Assembly: GCA_003611745.1 (NCBI GenBank)
Contig: RAYF01000034.1
Coordinates: 1-64,000 of the forward strand
Reading direction: 5' to 3'
Origin: a bacterium D16-36
GTDB lineage: Bacteria > Bacillota > Clostridia > Lachnospirales > Lachnospiraceae
DNA length: 64,000 nucleotides
The position numbers were made by a program, and so were the translations under genes. Each line of letters opens with the position of its first letter. Position 1 is the first letter of the stretch. Positions 1 to 9,813 of the stretch are shown in pieces. The notes below the pieces were generated by a model that saw only the letters and a program-made list of their open reading frames with translations, was not told the origin of the DNA and did no database searches.

Positions 1-946
1 AACTAATGGAAGTGATACACTTGAACAATCTATTTTTGAATCAAACATTCGAGATTATCAAGGAAGCGTTGTTGTGAATAAAGAAATACATAACACTTTG
101 GATCAAAACAATAATATAGATTTTTGGTGGCTTAATAATGGAATAACCATTTTGGCAAGTGATATTTCACCTGCAACAAGTAAATCTTTAATAATTACAG
201 AACCTGAAATAGTTAATGGATTACAAACTTCAAATGAAATATATAATTATTTTTCAGAGCATCCAGAAAAATTAGTTTCTGATTCTCGCCATGTTCTTGT
301 AAGAATAATTGTACCAACCAATGAAACTGCACGTGATGATATTATTTTAGCTACGAACAATCAAACATCTATACCAAAATCATCTTTACGTGTTTCTGAT
401 TCTATCCATTGGCAAATTGAAATGTTTTTTAAACAAAGGGGGCTTTTTTATGATAGAAGAAAGAATCATTATAAAAATCTTGGTAAGAAAAATTCTGAAA
501 TTATAAGTGTATCATATTTGGCACAATCCTTAATTGCTGTACTTTTACAAAAACCGAATTACTCACGTGCTCGTCCGTCCACTCTCTTAACAAATGATGA
601 TTACTATGATTTCCTATATAAAGGCGAAATTGATTTAATTGTCTATTATAAAATAATTATTTGGGCTAATCGAATTAAAAATAATTTACGACAATGCGGA
701 TTATATAATACGAGCCAACAAGGTGACTTACTTTTTTATGTTTTGTATTATAGTTTTGCAAGAAAATACAATTCACATCAAATATCTCCGAACGATGTTA
801 AATCTATTGATATAGATGCTTTGACAGATGGAGATATTGCCGAATATTGTAACCATATTTATGAAATTTATCATTCTCTAGGTGGAACAGGAAAAACTGC
901 AAAAGGTTCCCAGATAATAGAAACTTTAATTCAAGAATTTAAATAA
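1..946 (+). CDS. AIPR family protein, 5' end outside window
   Basis: The frame is open from base 2, so the gene begins upstream of the window; a GTG at 74 is internal. Visible residues match the abortive infection phage resistance (AIPR) family: an FESNIRDYQG-type block, WWLNNGIT, then EPEIVNGLQTS and LATNNQ. AIPR proteins are linked to phage defence, but their biochemistry is poorly known. It is followed by a hairpin terminator and then by the serine recombinase, so it is probably cargo of that element. Family call is firm; role is inferred from the family. Confidence 0.8.
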   Translation, partial: TNGSDTLEQSIFESNIRDYQGSVVVNKEIHNTLDQNNNIDFWWLNNGITILASDISPATSKSLIITEPEIVNGLQTSNEIYNYFSEHPEKLVSDSRHVLVRIIVPTNETARDDIILATNNQTSIPKSSLRVSDSIHWQIEMFFKQRGLFYDRRKNHYKNLGKKNSEIISVSYLAQSLIAVLLQKPNYSRARPSTLLTNDDYYDFLYKGEIDLIVYYKIIIWANRIKNNLRQCGLYNTSQQGDLLFYVLYYSFARKYNSHQISPNDVKSIDIDALTDGDIAEYCNHIYEIYHSLGGTGKTAKGSQIIETLIQEFK

Positions 947-951
947 CACTT

Positions 952-996
952 AAAGGTTGCAAATCCCCACCAAAAGAATTTGTAACCTTTTCTTTT
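952..996 (+). terminator. Rho-independent terminator after the AIPR gene
   Basis: AAAGGTTGCAAAT (952-964) and ATTTGTAACCTTT (978-990) form a stem with a single mismatch at the G/A positions, followed by a T-rich run. It sits directly after the AIPR stop codon. Confidence 0.7.
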
Positions 997-1099
997 AGTT
1001 ATTAATTCCGCAGGAATTATTTTCAAACATGTTATCAAAAACAGTTCCGATTACCCCACCAGAAATCTCCTATTATTGAAGGACAAGAAATATCTTTCA

Positions 1100-1126
1100 G
1101 GCAGAGCCGCACGCTCTGTCTTTTTT
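1100..1126 (+). terminator. Hairpin with T-tract upstream of the serine recombinase
   Basis: GGCAGAGC and GCTCTGTC pair around a short loop and are followed by six T residues. It lies in the 283 bp gap between AIPR and the recombinase, about 100 bp before the recombinase start. It could insulate the recombinase from upstream transcription or act as a leader attenuator. Confidence 0.55.
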
Positions 1127-1181
1127 CTTGCAAAAAAGCGTATCGCAATCGACATATCTGTGTTAAAATATAAGCATATAG

Positions 1182-3047
<1,866 letters not shown>

Positions 3048-3065
3048 GTTGTTCCAGAAATATCT

Positions 3066-3977
3066 TTATGACAGGGAATCATGACTATGACGAATATCGT
3101 GCAAACGTATTCTTTTTACCCCGGAAGCCTTGATACCTCTGATAATTTCATGCTCCATATAAGATTTTGTAAAACGGAACATTCTTTCGTCTGCCATAAT
3201 TCCGTATAAATGCGAAATGTACTCCTTTAATTCTTCCGTCAAAAACGGCGGTATCGTTATGATACGCTTGCTCTTTGGTGTTTTAGGCGGTGTGATAATG
3301 TCCCTGCCCTCTATCCGTTGATAAGATTTATTTACGGAAATGGTACGCTTCTCTAAATCAATATCATTATAGGTTATAGCAAGTAATTCCCCAATCCTCA
3401 TGCCCGTCCAGTAAAGGAGAAGAAACGCCATTTTTGTTTCCGGCTTGTTCTCCACAGTCACAAGAAACTGCTTAAATTCCTGTTTTGTCCAAAACTCCTT
3501 TTCCCCGGCGTGGCTCTTTCCGATACTTCCGGCTTTCCTGCATGGATTGTCTTTCAAGTCATAGTACCGAACCGCATAATTGAAGATAGCCGACAACTGA
3601 TTATTGACTGTTTTCAGATACGTTTCCGAATAGCCTTTTTTCATCAGTGCATTTTGCCACGCCCGAATGTCGGAAGCCTTAATCTCATTCATGTTCTTTT
3701 TCTTGAAATATGGAATGATTTTCAGGTCAATAATGAATTTCTTTGTACGCATGGTATTTTCACGCAGACGATGTTCCATATCCTCATAATAGATTTGTAC
3801 GAAGTTTTCAAAATTGATGTCTAAATTTCTCTGTTGCTGTTGCAGAAAGTCACGTTCCCACTGTTCCGCTTCCGCTTTTGTCTTAAATCCCCGTTTGTTC
3901 TTCTTGTGACTTACTCCCTGCCAGTCCTTATAATAGAACTGGCAGCGCCACATCTTTCCGTCCCTTGTCGCTGACAT
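3066..3977 (-). pseudogene. int: E1 tyrosine integrase, C-terminus removed by insertion
   Basis: A Tn916-type integrase of 303 residues, where the relatives in this window have 370-406. The N-terminal arm-binding region, the SAM-like core-binding domain (KTVNNQLSAIFNYAVRYYDL) and the first catalytic residues (TGMRIGELLA Arg, HDIRHSH) are present. The frame then ends in a foreign tail of a few residues, so the second active-site His and the nucleophilic Tyr are missing. The break faces the serine recombinase. It should be catalytically dead. The start has AAGGAGAG upstream, and xis lies 15 bp upstream on the same strand. Confidence 0.88.
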
Positions 3978-3992
3978 AAAATCTCTCCTTTC

Positions 3993-4187
3993 CTACATGG
4001 CTACGGTCAGACCGTAGAATTTTTCTTCAAAGTATTTTGTCGGGACTTTGCCGCAGATTGTCCGATAGCCCTTTGCTTTCAGTTCCTCATTCAGCCCCCG
4101 GATAATCTTGTAGGCATAACCCGTTGATACGCCAAGCATTTCAGCCGCTTCCTCTGCCGTTACATACATTTTCTTTCCATTCTCCAT
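3993..4187 (-). CDS. xis: E1 excisionase (Xis), MerR-like helix-turn-helix
   Basis: A 64-residue protein with the Tn916-Xis-like pattern: TAEEAAEMLGVSTGYAYKII as the helix-turn-helix, then LNEELKAKGY, and a KVPTKYFEEKFYG wing. Such proteins bend attachment-site DNA to favour excision. It lies just upstream of int on the same strand and diverges from the XRE gene across an operator region. AAAGGATAGG precedes the start. It may still be made although int is broken, and could act in trans with a neighbouring element. Confidence 0.85.
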   Translation of the reverse strand: MENGKKMYVTAEEAAEMLGVSTGYAYKIIRGLNEELKAKGYRTICGKVPTKYFEEKFYGLTVAM

Positions 4188-4216
4188 ATAGTCCTATCCT
4201 TTCTTTTTTTATTTTA

Positions 4217-4308
4217 GGTACACATATGTGACCTTTGTGTTTCTATTATACGGTACACTTTTGTGAACGTCAAGTATTTATTTTAATTTTTTATACACAA
4301 ATGTGTCC
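4217..4308. promoter_or_regulatory. Three operator-like inverted repeats between xis and XRE (E1)
   Basis: GTACACATATGTGACC (4218-4233), GTACACTTTTGTGAAC (4253-4268) and ATACACAAATGTGTCC (4293-4308) share a TACAC-N4-GTG pattern. They lie in the divergent promoter region of xis (left) and the XRE regulator (right), so they are probable binding sites for that XRE protein. Binding is inferred from position and symmetry. Confidence 0.7.
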
Positions 4309-4366
4309 TAATATGATAGAATTGAACTAACCACTAACGAAAATCACAAAAAATGGAGGTTTTGGC

Positions 4367-4915
4367 ATGACTACCGGGGAAAAGATTAAACACTTTCGGA
4401 ATTTGCGTGGCATATCACAGGAAACGCTCGGTCAGCTTTCCGGCATCAATTCCGCCACAATAAAAAAATATGAGTATGGCATTCGCAATCCCAAGCCCGA
4501 CCAACTGATGAAAATTGCAAATGCTTTGGGTATCAGTATCAATGTTTTCATGGATTTTGATATAGAAACAGTATCAGATGTATTGTCTTTGATTTTGAAA
4601 ATGGACGAACAACTAGATATGAACTTTGAAGCAGAGAGGTACGAGGACGGAAGTTTCAATCCCACTACAATCAAAATATCCTTTCAGAACTCCCTGCTCA
4701 ACCATAAATTGGGCGTATACATGAAAGCAAGGGAATTGCAGGAGAACCTTTTGAATGATACGGAACGCTTCTCGTCAGAAGAAGAACACCAACGGGCGAT
4801 TGAAGCACTCTCAAAGGATTTAGACGCTGTTAAGCAGAGTATTCTTGATGACAGTAAGATTGTCAAAAAGGGTGTTAAGGGTATATCTGTAAAAATTTAT
4901 CCCGAAAATGAATGA
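4367..4915 (+). CDS. E1 XRE-family repressor
   Basis: 182 residues. The N-terminal HTH_3 domain (residues 1-60: TTGEKIKHFRNLRGISQETL, then INSATIKKYEYGIRNPKPDQ) is followed by a C-terminal region of unknown fold. GGAGG lies 10 bp before the ATG. It is divergent from xis across three operator-like repeats, as in the other elements of the array. It likely represses xis/int and itself, keeping the element integrated. Confidence 0.85.
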   Translation: MTTGEKIKHFRNLRGISQETLGQLSGINSATIKKYEYGIRNPKPDQLMKIANALGISINVFMDFDIETVSDVLSLILKMDEQLDMNFEAERYEDGSFNPTTIKISFQNSLLNHKLGVYMKARELQENLLNDTERFSSEEEHQRAIEALSKDLDAVKQSILDDSKIVKKGVKGISVKIYPENE

Positions 4916-4936
4916 AAAATTTTTGAGCAAAAAGTA

Positions 4937-4967
4937 TTGACTTCCACGTAACGTGATACTGTATTCT
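4937..4967 (+). promoter_or_regulatory. MerR-type promoter with 19 bp spacer
   Basis: TTGACT (4937-4942) and TATTCT (4962-4967) are separated by 19 bp that contain CCACGTAACGTGATA, an imperfect palindrome. An overlong 19 bp spacer with a dyad is the hallmark of promoters that MerR proteins activate by twisting the DNA. It lies just upstream of the MerR gene, suggesting self-activation. Confidence 0.8.
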
Positions 4968-5043
4968 TTTCTCATAGGAGCAGAATAGATATAAGCCGGC
5001 AATCTCTGTCTTGCTTCTTCACAAATTTAAGGAGCTGATAAGA

Positions 5044-5922
5044 ATGCGAACCATAAGCCAAGTTGCAGAATTAACAGGCATAAGCACACGAACACTACAA
5101 TACTATGACGAGATTGGATTGTTAAAGCCAAGCGAATTGACCGAATCCGGCTATCGCCTATATGATGATGAAGCCTTGCAAAAGCTACAACAAATCCTGT
5201 TTTTTAAGGAATTGGGATTTAAGCTGAAAGAGATTAAAGAAATTCTGCAAAAACCCGACTTTGACAGAATTAAGGCTTTCAAAAGGCAAAAAGAGTTGCT
5301 TTTGCTGAAGCGCAATCGGACAGACAAACTTATACAGCTTCTTAGCCGCTTAGAGAAAGGAGAGCAATGTATGAGTTTTAAAGAATTTGACCTGTCTGAT
5401 TACATTACCGCATTAGAGGATTTTAAAAATAACGGCACTGATGATGTTATCAAGCACTGGGGAAGTATTGAAAATTTTGATATGTTTATTCAAAAAATTA
5501 AAGATGATGAAGCAGAGGTAGCTAAACTTGCTATTCAACAATTCGGCAGTATTGAAAAATACACCGAAGCCATGAAACATAATTTAGAGCATTTCTCTGA
5601 ACTCATGGAAACACAATTAACGGAAGAAGTAAAAGAAATTGGAAAACAATCTGATATTCTGTATGGCAGACTAACCGCCGATTTGTCAGAAGATGTTTCC
5701 TCCCCTAAAATACAATCCATTGTACACGAACTATTGCAGCTTATACAGGAAAACAGCGCCAGCGTATCCCTCGGTAAGCCCTATATCAATGTTCTTATTG
5801 ACACATATTCAAGCGATTATATCAAAAGCATGACTGATAACAAATATGGAGCGAGGGCTTCTGATTATATCATAAAAGCGTTCCATTACTACTCGGAGAA
5901 TAACGCTTCCGAAAACAATTAG
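5044..5922 (+). CDS. MerR family regulator with TipAS-like C-terminal domain
   Basis: 292 residues starting at 5044, with AAGGAG 9 bp upstream; an earlier TTG at 5011 has no such site. The N-terminus is a MerR winged helix (SQVAELTGISTRTLQYYDEI, SGYRLYDDEALQKLQQI), followed by a dimerisation helix. The region from about residue 115 is helical and resembles the TipAS drug-binding domain seen in TipA-like regulators. Such proteins respond to hydrophobic antibiotics. The effector is unknown, and no obvious transporter is adjacent. Confidence 0.85.
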   Translation: MRTISQVAELTGISTRTLQYYDEIGLLKPSELTESGYRLYDDEALQKLQQILFFKELGFKLKEIKEILQKPDFDRIKAFKRQKELLLLKRNRTDKLIQLLSRLEKGEQCMSFKEFDLSDYITALEDFKNNGTDDVIKHWGSIENFDMFIQKIKDDEAEVAKLAIQQFGSIEKYTEAMKHNLEHFSELMETQLTEEVKEIGKQSDILYGRLTADLSEDVSSPKIQSIVHELLQLIQENSASVSLGKPYINVLIDTYSSDYIKSMTDNKYGARASDYIIKAFHYYSENNASENN

Positions 5923-6079
5923 AGGCAACAGGAACTCACTCTCTAAAAATATATCCTGACAATTAACCATTCTCACTATGCCGAAAAATAATTCTCCACA
6001 CTTTAGAGAGCCTTAGTGACATTTGAATTTTCTTGTGGTATAGTGGACTTCCACTTTTAGGAAAAGGAGTTGATGATAT

Positions 6080-6547
6080 ATGCCACAGATGAATAAAGGC
6101 GGTAAATTTATTTTCGGAAAATCACTGATACGAGATGACTTGACAATTCATCTCCCAACACAGGCTCTTACAGAGTACAACGCCACAGTAGAGGGAAAAG
6201 TCTATCTTTTTACCGGGAGCAAGGTCACTGGCGGCTTTTGTGTGACAAGAAAAGGATTGTTAGAACCGTCAAAGTTAGGACACATTCTTACTGATAATCC
6301 AGCTCTACATAATTATCAGACCGCAGAGGGCGAATTTGTCAAATACAAAGGGCGGTCATACTGTTGGGTAAATATTTCAGAGAATGGTATAATTCAGCTT
6401 AATCAGCAGATATTAGACTTTCTTAATCTGAAGATTAGAATGGGACTATTGTCTATCCGAAGCAGTGATATAGCTTTTACAATGGGTGCAACCGGTCCTC
6501 TGTTGGAAAGAGCCGACAACTATGAGGGCGAAATCAAAATTTACTGA
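6080..6547 (+). CDS. Conserved hypothetical protein
   Basis: 155 residues with AAAAGGAG upstream of the ATG. I do not recognise a family. The sequence is basic and beta-rich (TVEGKVYLFTGSKVTGGFCV, VKYKGRSYCWVNI) with no signal peptide or membrane segment. Its position after the MerR gene suggests it may be the regulated gene, although a 150 bp gap leaves room for its own promoter. Low AT bias and a good ribosome site support a real gene. Confidence 0.6.
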   Translation: MPQMNKGGKFIFGKSLIRDDLTIHLPTQALTEYNATVEGKVYLFTGSKVTGGFCVTRKGLLEPSKLGHILTDNPALHNYQTAEGEFVKYKGRSYCWVNISENGIIQLNQQILDFLNLKIRMGLLSIRSSDIAFTMGATGPLLERADNYEGEIKIY

Positions 6548-6680
6548 ACAATATCTACAGATTTTAGCAGAAATCTCTTGAAACATATCACATTCAATGG
6601 TATTATCAATACAAAGGGAAAGCACCCACTCCAAAGTGGATGCTCCGAGTTTAGGTTAATGATTGTCCTTACGGACACCG

Positions 6681-6713
6681 CCTATCCTGTTGGCAGACAG
6701 GATAGGCATTTTT
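6681..6713 (+). terminator. Strong hairpin next to the toxin gene
   Basis: CCTATCCTGT and ACAGGATAGG form a perfect 10 bp stem with a six-base loop, followed by TTTTTATTTT. The T-tract orients it rightward, antisense to the toxin gene that ends at 6712. It may end an antisense RNA or the transcript of the preceding gene. Confidence 0.7.
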
Positions 6714-6831
6714 ATTTTCGCTTGTTGTTTCTCTTATCGAGAAAGGCAAGCAACGCAACAATTAAGCTACCAAAGGACATCAGCAATGCTAATATTCCAA
6801 TGAAAATCGAAATGATTTCAAAAGCTGTCAT
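6712..6831 (-). CDS. Small holin-like toxin (type I toxin candidate)
   Basis: A 39-residue ORF beginning MTAFEIISIFIG and ending in a basic FLDKRNNKRK tail. A single hydrophobic helix spans about residues 4-30. GGGAGGTGG lies just upstream of the ATG. Short proteins of this form are annotated as putative holin-like toxins in Firmicutes and resemble TxpA/BsrG-type type I toxins. A strong convergent hairpin at the 3' side fits the antisense-RNA arrangement of such loci. It may stabilise E1; toxicity is not shown by sequence alone. Confidence 0.75.
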   Translation of the reverse strand: MTAFEIISIFIGILALLMSFGSLIVALLAFLDKRNNKRK

Positions 6832-7016
6832 CGGCGCCACCTCCCTTCCTATGTATTCCGGCACGCCGGTTTTCATAAACTCGGGAGGCTACCACCCTGT
6901 CATGGGTACTTTCCGTAGATGTATTGTAACACGAAGATATATGAATGGCAATTAGTTCTTTAAATTTGTTTGCAGGTATCACAATACCCGCCCGAAATCC
7001 AGTATTCATCAGATAA

Positions 7017-7036
7017 TTAGAGCCATTTTAGAGCCA
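7017..7036. repeat. E1 right-end arm repeats (TTAGAGCCA x2)
   Basis: TTAGAGCCA occurs at 7017-7025 and 7028-7036, an 11 bp period. It lies 65 bp left of the attachment core at 7101, the same distance as the pairs left of the cores at 25831 and 37593. Inferred arm-type integrase binding sites. Confidence 0.7.
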
Positions 7037-7097
7037 ACAGGCATAAATCAATCCCGGAAACGCCTATTTTATCAGCATTTCCGGGATTTTATCCGTT

Positions 7098-7107
7098 ACT
7101 CGAACTC
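7098..7107. other. Attachment core A (E1/E2 junction)
   Basis: ACTCGAACTC, sharing CGAACTC (7101-7107) with the cores at 25831, 37593 and 57100. It is flanked by the E1 repeats on the left and the E2 repeats on the right. Immediately to the right GCATATTATC and GATAATATGC form an inverted repeat. Confidence 0.7.
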
Positions 7108-7210
7108 TTCCTGGGCATATTATCAAGTATCAACAAACCCCGATAATATGCGATTTCTGATACACACATTATTTATAATACTGCTTATTCCGCATAGTTT
7201 TCTACTTTTC

Positions 7211-7231
7211 CAGTAGCAAATCAGTAGCAAA
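7211..7231. repeat. E2 left-end arm repeats (CAGTAGCAAA x2)
   Basis: CAGTAGCAAA at 7211-7220 and 7222-7231, period 11 bp, about 104 bp right of core A. The same GTAGCA word recurs at the right end of E2 (25749-25767). Inferred arm sites of the E2 integrase. Confidence 0.75.
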
Positions 7232-7346
7232 AATTTTATTCCTAAAGACTTGATATAATCTACTTTAACTATTCACAGTGAAGTTGTTCTCGGTGGTTTA
7301 CATACCACAATACAGCTTCCCATCAATCAATTAGGAGGGCTTTGCC

Positions 7347-7742
7347 ATGAGCAATAAACATAAAAATCCAACCATCAGTTTCAGAATCACAGATGCCGAA
7401 CGTAAGCAAATTGAGGCACGTATTCTTGCCAGCGGACTTATGAAAAAGGATTACTTTGTTCGTTCCTGCATTAACAACCGGATTTGTGTTGTTGGCAAAA
7501 AGGAAACCATTTATCCATTGCTGAAAATCACACAAGAGCTATACCAACGATTAGTTACTATGCAGCAAGAAATTACTCCTATTTCCAGTAATCTCACATC
7601 TTCGTCTAACAACATTATTGAACTACCAACAAATCATGACATCATAAAACTACAAGAAGATTTTACCAATATGCTCAATGCCATCATTGACCTCTTGGAA
7701 GGAGCCAAGTATCTATGGGAAGGGAGTGATTCCCATGAATGA
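7347..7742 (+). CDS. RHH-type accessory protein (mobilisation-associated)
   Basis: 131 residues. The start of the protein (NKHKNPTISFRITDAERKQI, then KKDYFVRSCINN and CVVGKKETIYPL) closely matches the 34851-35222 protein of E3 and more loosely the 53960-54328 protein of E4. The basic strand followed by helices suggests a ribbon-helix-helix DNA-binding fold of the MobC/relaxosome kind. In E3 and E4 the homologue sits beside int; here it lies at the opposite end of the element, so the module has been rearranged. TTAGGAGGG precedes the ATG. Confidence 0.75.
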   Translation: MSNKHKNPTISFRITDAERKQIEARILASGLMKKDYFVRSCINNRICVVGKKETIYPLLKITQELYQRLVTMQQEITPISSNLTSSSNNIIELPTNHDIIKLQEDFTNMLNAIIDLLEGAKYLWEGSDSHE

Positions 7743-7980
7743 TAATTACCAATTTGCAATATACAACCCAGACTGTGATACTGTTGAAGTCAACATTTTC
7801 ACTAATATGGTACTTGTCATTTCATGTGCCACATACAATGCTACCGTTATTTTTGATTATGACAGCGATATTGTCTATCTATATCGGCTTGCAGAGGAGT
7901 CACCCTTTACTTATGCCAAACTTGCTATGCAAGAAAACGGTCTTCAAGATTATGTCGATGCTATAACCTCATTTAATTAA
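7735..7980 (+). CDS. Small hypothetical protein overlapping the RHH gene
   Basis: 81 residues; the ATG at 7735 overlaps the end of the preceding gene by 8 bp, so translation is probably coupled, with AAGGGAGTG as ribosome site. It is acidic and beta-rich (DCDTVEVNIF, TVIFDYDSDIVYLY). It resembles in size and layout small DUF6061-like proteins of these elements, but I am unsure of that assignment. Its partner position corresponds to the DUF5348-type gene near the homologues in E3/E4. Confidence 0.6.
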   Translation: MNDNYQFAIYNPDCDTVEVNIFTNMVLVISCATYNATVIFDYDSDIVYLYRLAEESPFTYAKLAMQENGLQDYVDAITSFN

Positions 7981-8087
7981 CACTAATTCAATTCTGATAA
8001 TATAGCATTACATACAGAAAAGGGGTATCCGTCCTTTTAATCAGTTATTCGATACCTCTTTTCTCCATTATTGCCTATACATCTTTA

Positions 8088-8315
8088 TTACCAGCCAAAT
8101 TCCTGTGCCATTGCTGCCAAGCATAAACAAAATGCCTCTTGTTGATGCCGTTCGTCCATATTTTTAACAGCACTACACAAATCATGTGTTGCTCTTACCG
8201 CTTTTTCAACTTCAATATTCTGTTGAAAATTATAGTTATCAATCTGTGTTTGTATCTGATTATAATAGTTCCTGCTTACATAAATCGGATTAAACATTCT
8301 TTCTTGAAAATACAT
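8088..8315 (-). CDS. Small hypothetical protein at the end of the type I restriction operon
   Basis: 75 residues from the ATG at 8315 (GAGGTGAC upstream). Helical and polar (NYYNQIQTQIDNYN, EVEKAVRATHDLCSAV). No family recognised. It is the last gene of a leftward run that begins with hsdM at 18214, about 40 bp after the ASCH gene. Confidence 0.55.
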   Translation of the reverse strand: MYFQERMFNPIYVSRNYYNQIQTQIDNYNFQQNIEVEKAVRATHDLCSAVKNMDERHQQEAFCLCLAAMAQEFGW

Positions 8316-8356
8316 TTTGTCACCTCTTTCATTTAATAAAAAACACATGCCAAGCT

Positions 8357-8737
8357 TTATGTTTCCATAGAAATATATCTATAAGACTGTGGGGCACAGG
8401 ACACTCCAATATCCTTTAATGCAAGCGGTTTCTCATATATGACTATATTTTTCAAATGATAGGCAACTGCCTTTTTCTTCCCTTTGTAATATTTTCTAAA
8501 AAAGGCATATGTAATACCTGAATATTTCTTGGTTTGTCGCCAAACGCTTAATATATCATCCTCAATAATATCAGCAATCTCTGCTTCCGCTACAACTTGC
8601 TGTTGAGGTGCTGTTGCATATATAATAATCTTATCAACGTCTTCGCGGCAGCGAAATTTGCGATATTCATATACTTTTTTACCTTGTAGAATACTTTCTA
8701 CATACTCCGGATTAATTGATAATAACATTTGACACAT
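8357..8737 (-). CDS. ASCH-domain protein
   Basis: 126 residues. The opening MLLSINPEYVESILQGKKVYEYRK followed by IIIYATAP and VVAEAEI is typical of ASCH domains, PUA-like folds thought to bind RNA or modified nucleic acid. The start overlaps the preceding GNAT gene by 26 bp with GGAGGG 9 bp upstream, indicating a coupled operon. In this place behind a restriction system it may read or act on modified bases, which is inference only. Confidence 0.8.
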   Translation of the reverse strand: MCQMLLSINPEYVESILQGKKVYEYRKFRCREDVDKIIIYATAPQQQVVAEAEIADIIEDDILSVWRQTKKYSGITYAFFRKYYKGKKKAVAYHLKNIVIYEKPLALKDIGVSCAPQSYRYISMET

Positions 8738-9812
8738 TGACTTTTCCCTCCATTAGGACTTTTTTAAATTGATTTGTTGTCAGATGAACTTCTGTTGGGT
8801 ATTGTCCCTGCTCTGCCCAACATCCCTGCCGATCAAGCCAATCCATATTTACATTGTTTCCGGCACCAAAATAGCCATAATAAAGCATTTCAACCACAGT
8901 CACATTCCTATATTCATGGTATTGCTTTTGCAATTCACTTTCATTAAACACAGACTTATTTCCAATACGCTGTTTCAAATCATCAAAACTCATCAAATAT
9001 TTGTTGTTTATTTTAGCCTGAATAACATCTGTCACTACACAATATGAGGTAATACAAGAACGGTATCTTTTCCCTGTACCTTGGGTATAACGACGATAAA
9101 CTAAAACCGGTTCTCCAACCTTATGATTTATGTTCGATGCTTGCCCTACATATATTTTACTAAGCCCATTACTAACACTACTACTAATCTCCGATTGTAA
9201 TGATGCTGTATTGGCAAGTTCTGAATATGCAAACATTGTATCATGATAATAATCATCAATAATAATATAACCGGCATAGTCAAAACCATCTTTTATAAAT
9301 GGAAAGGCTTTATACGGGTCACTAAAGTCAATCTTTTTACGGCTTTTTATCAAAACATTCTCCCCATTCAAATTCATACCACACTTTTGAAAACCAAATC
9401 TTTCAAACTGTGAAATCAATGTAGTATGTTTATCAAAAACTGTCACATAAACTTCATCACATTTTAATTGCAACCATTTCCATAAAAGCAACCCGATTGC
9501 ACCCTCCCCAATGCGCTGTCTGCGATATCTCTCAGATATTCGAAATGTGCTAATTTTCAATCTTTCCATTTTAGGTAAAACAGCACTCTGTAATTCAATT
9601 TCCTCTTCTTCAATTTTTAATACAACAAATGCTCCTACACCTATCTCATCCTCAAAAACAAGTGCTGTAGCTCCCGTTTCTGCTTTTTTTGCAAACCACT
9701 CAATAAACCCCGTACTATTTTCCGTACCAGGATAATCCGCCTTCAACGAATCAAAAAACTCATCATTAAGATTAATGTCTGCAAATTTCTTTAATGAAAA
9801 CCTTCCTGCCAT
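8712..9812 (-). CDS. GNAT acetyltransferase fused to a PUA/EVE-like domain
   Basis: 366 residues. Residues 1-150 hold a GNAT fold: TALVFEDEIGVGAFVVLKI, then RISERYRRQRIGEGAIGLLL as the acetyl-CoA binding loop, then FERFGFQKCG. Residues about 200-300 (KVGEPVLVYRRY, SCITSYCVVTDVIQA) look like a PUA/EVE-like beta barrel. It sits one base after the P-loop gene and overlaps the ASCH gene. The fusion suggests acetylation of a nucleic acid or nucleotide-linked substrate. The C-terminal assignment is tentative. Confidence 0.7.
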   Translation of the reverse strand: MAGRFSLKKFADINLNDEFFDSLKADYPGTENSTGFIEWFAKKAETGATALVFEDEIGVGAFVVLKIEEEEIELQSAVLPKMERLKISTFRISERYRRQRIGEGAIGLLLWKWLQLKCDEVYVTVFDKHTTLISQFERFGFQKCGMNLNGENVLIKSRKKIDFSDPYKAFPFIKDGFDYAGYIIIDDYYHDTMFAYSELANTASLQSEISSSVSNGLSKIYVGQASNINHKVGEPVLVYRRYTQGTGKRYRSCITSYCVVTDVIQAKINNKYLMSFDDLKQRIGNKSVFNESELQKQYHEYRNVTVVEMLYYGYFGAGNNVNMDWLDRQGCWAEQGQYPTEVHLTTNQFKKVLMEGKVNVSNVIIN

Positions 9813-9813
9813 A

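Larger units (their letters stand above)
3066..7107. mobile_element. E1: remnant of an integrative element, right end
   Basis: It contains the broken int, xis, a divergent XRE gene, a MerR gene, an unknown gene and a toxin gene, and ends at the CGAACTC core at 7101 with TTAGAGCCA arm repeats 65 bp inside. The int/xis/XRE order at the right end is the same as in E3 and E4. No relaxase or cargo is visible because the serine-recombinase insertion hides the left part. Confidence 0.65.
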
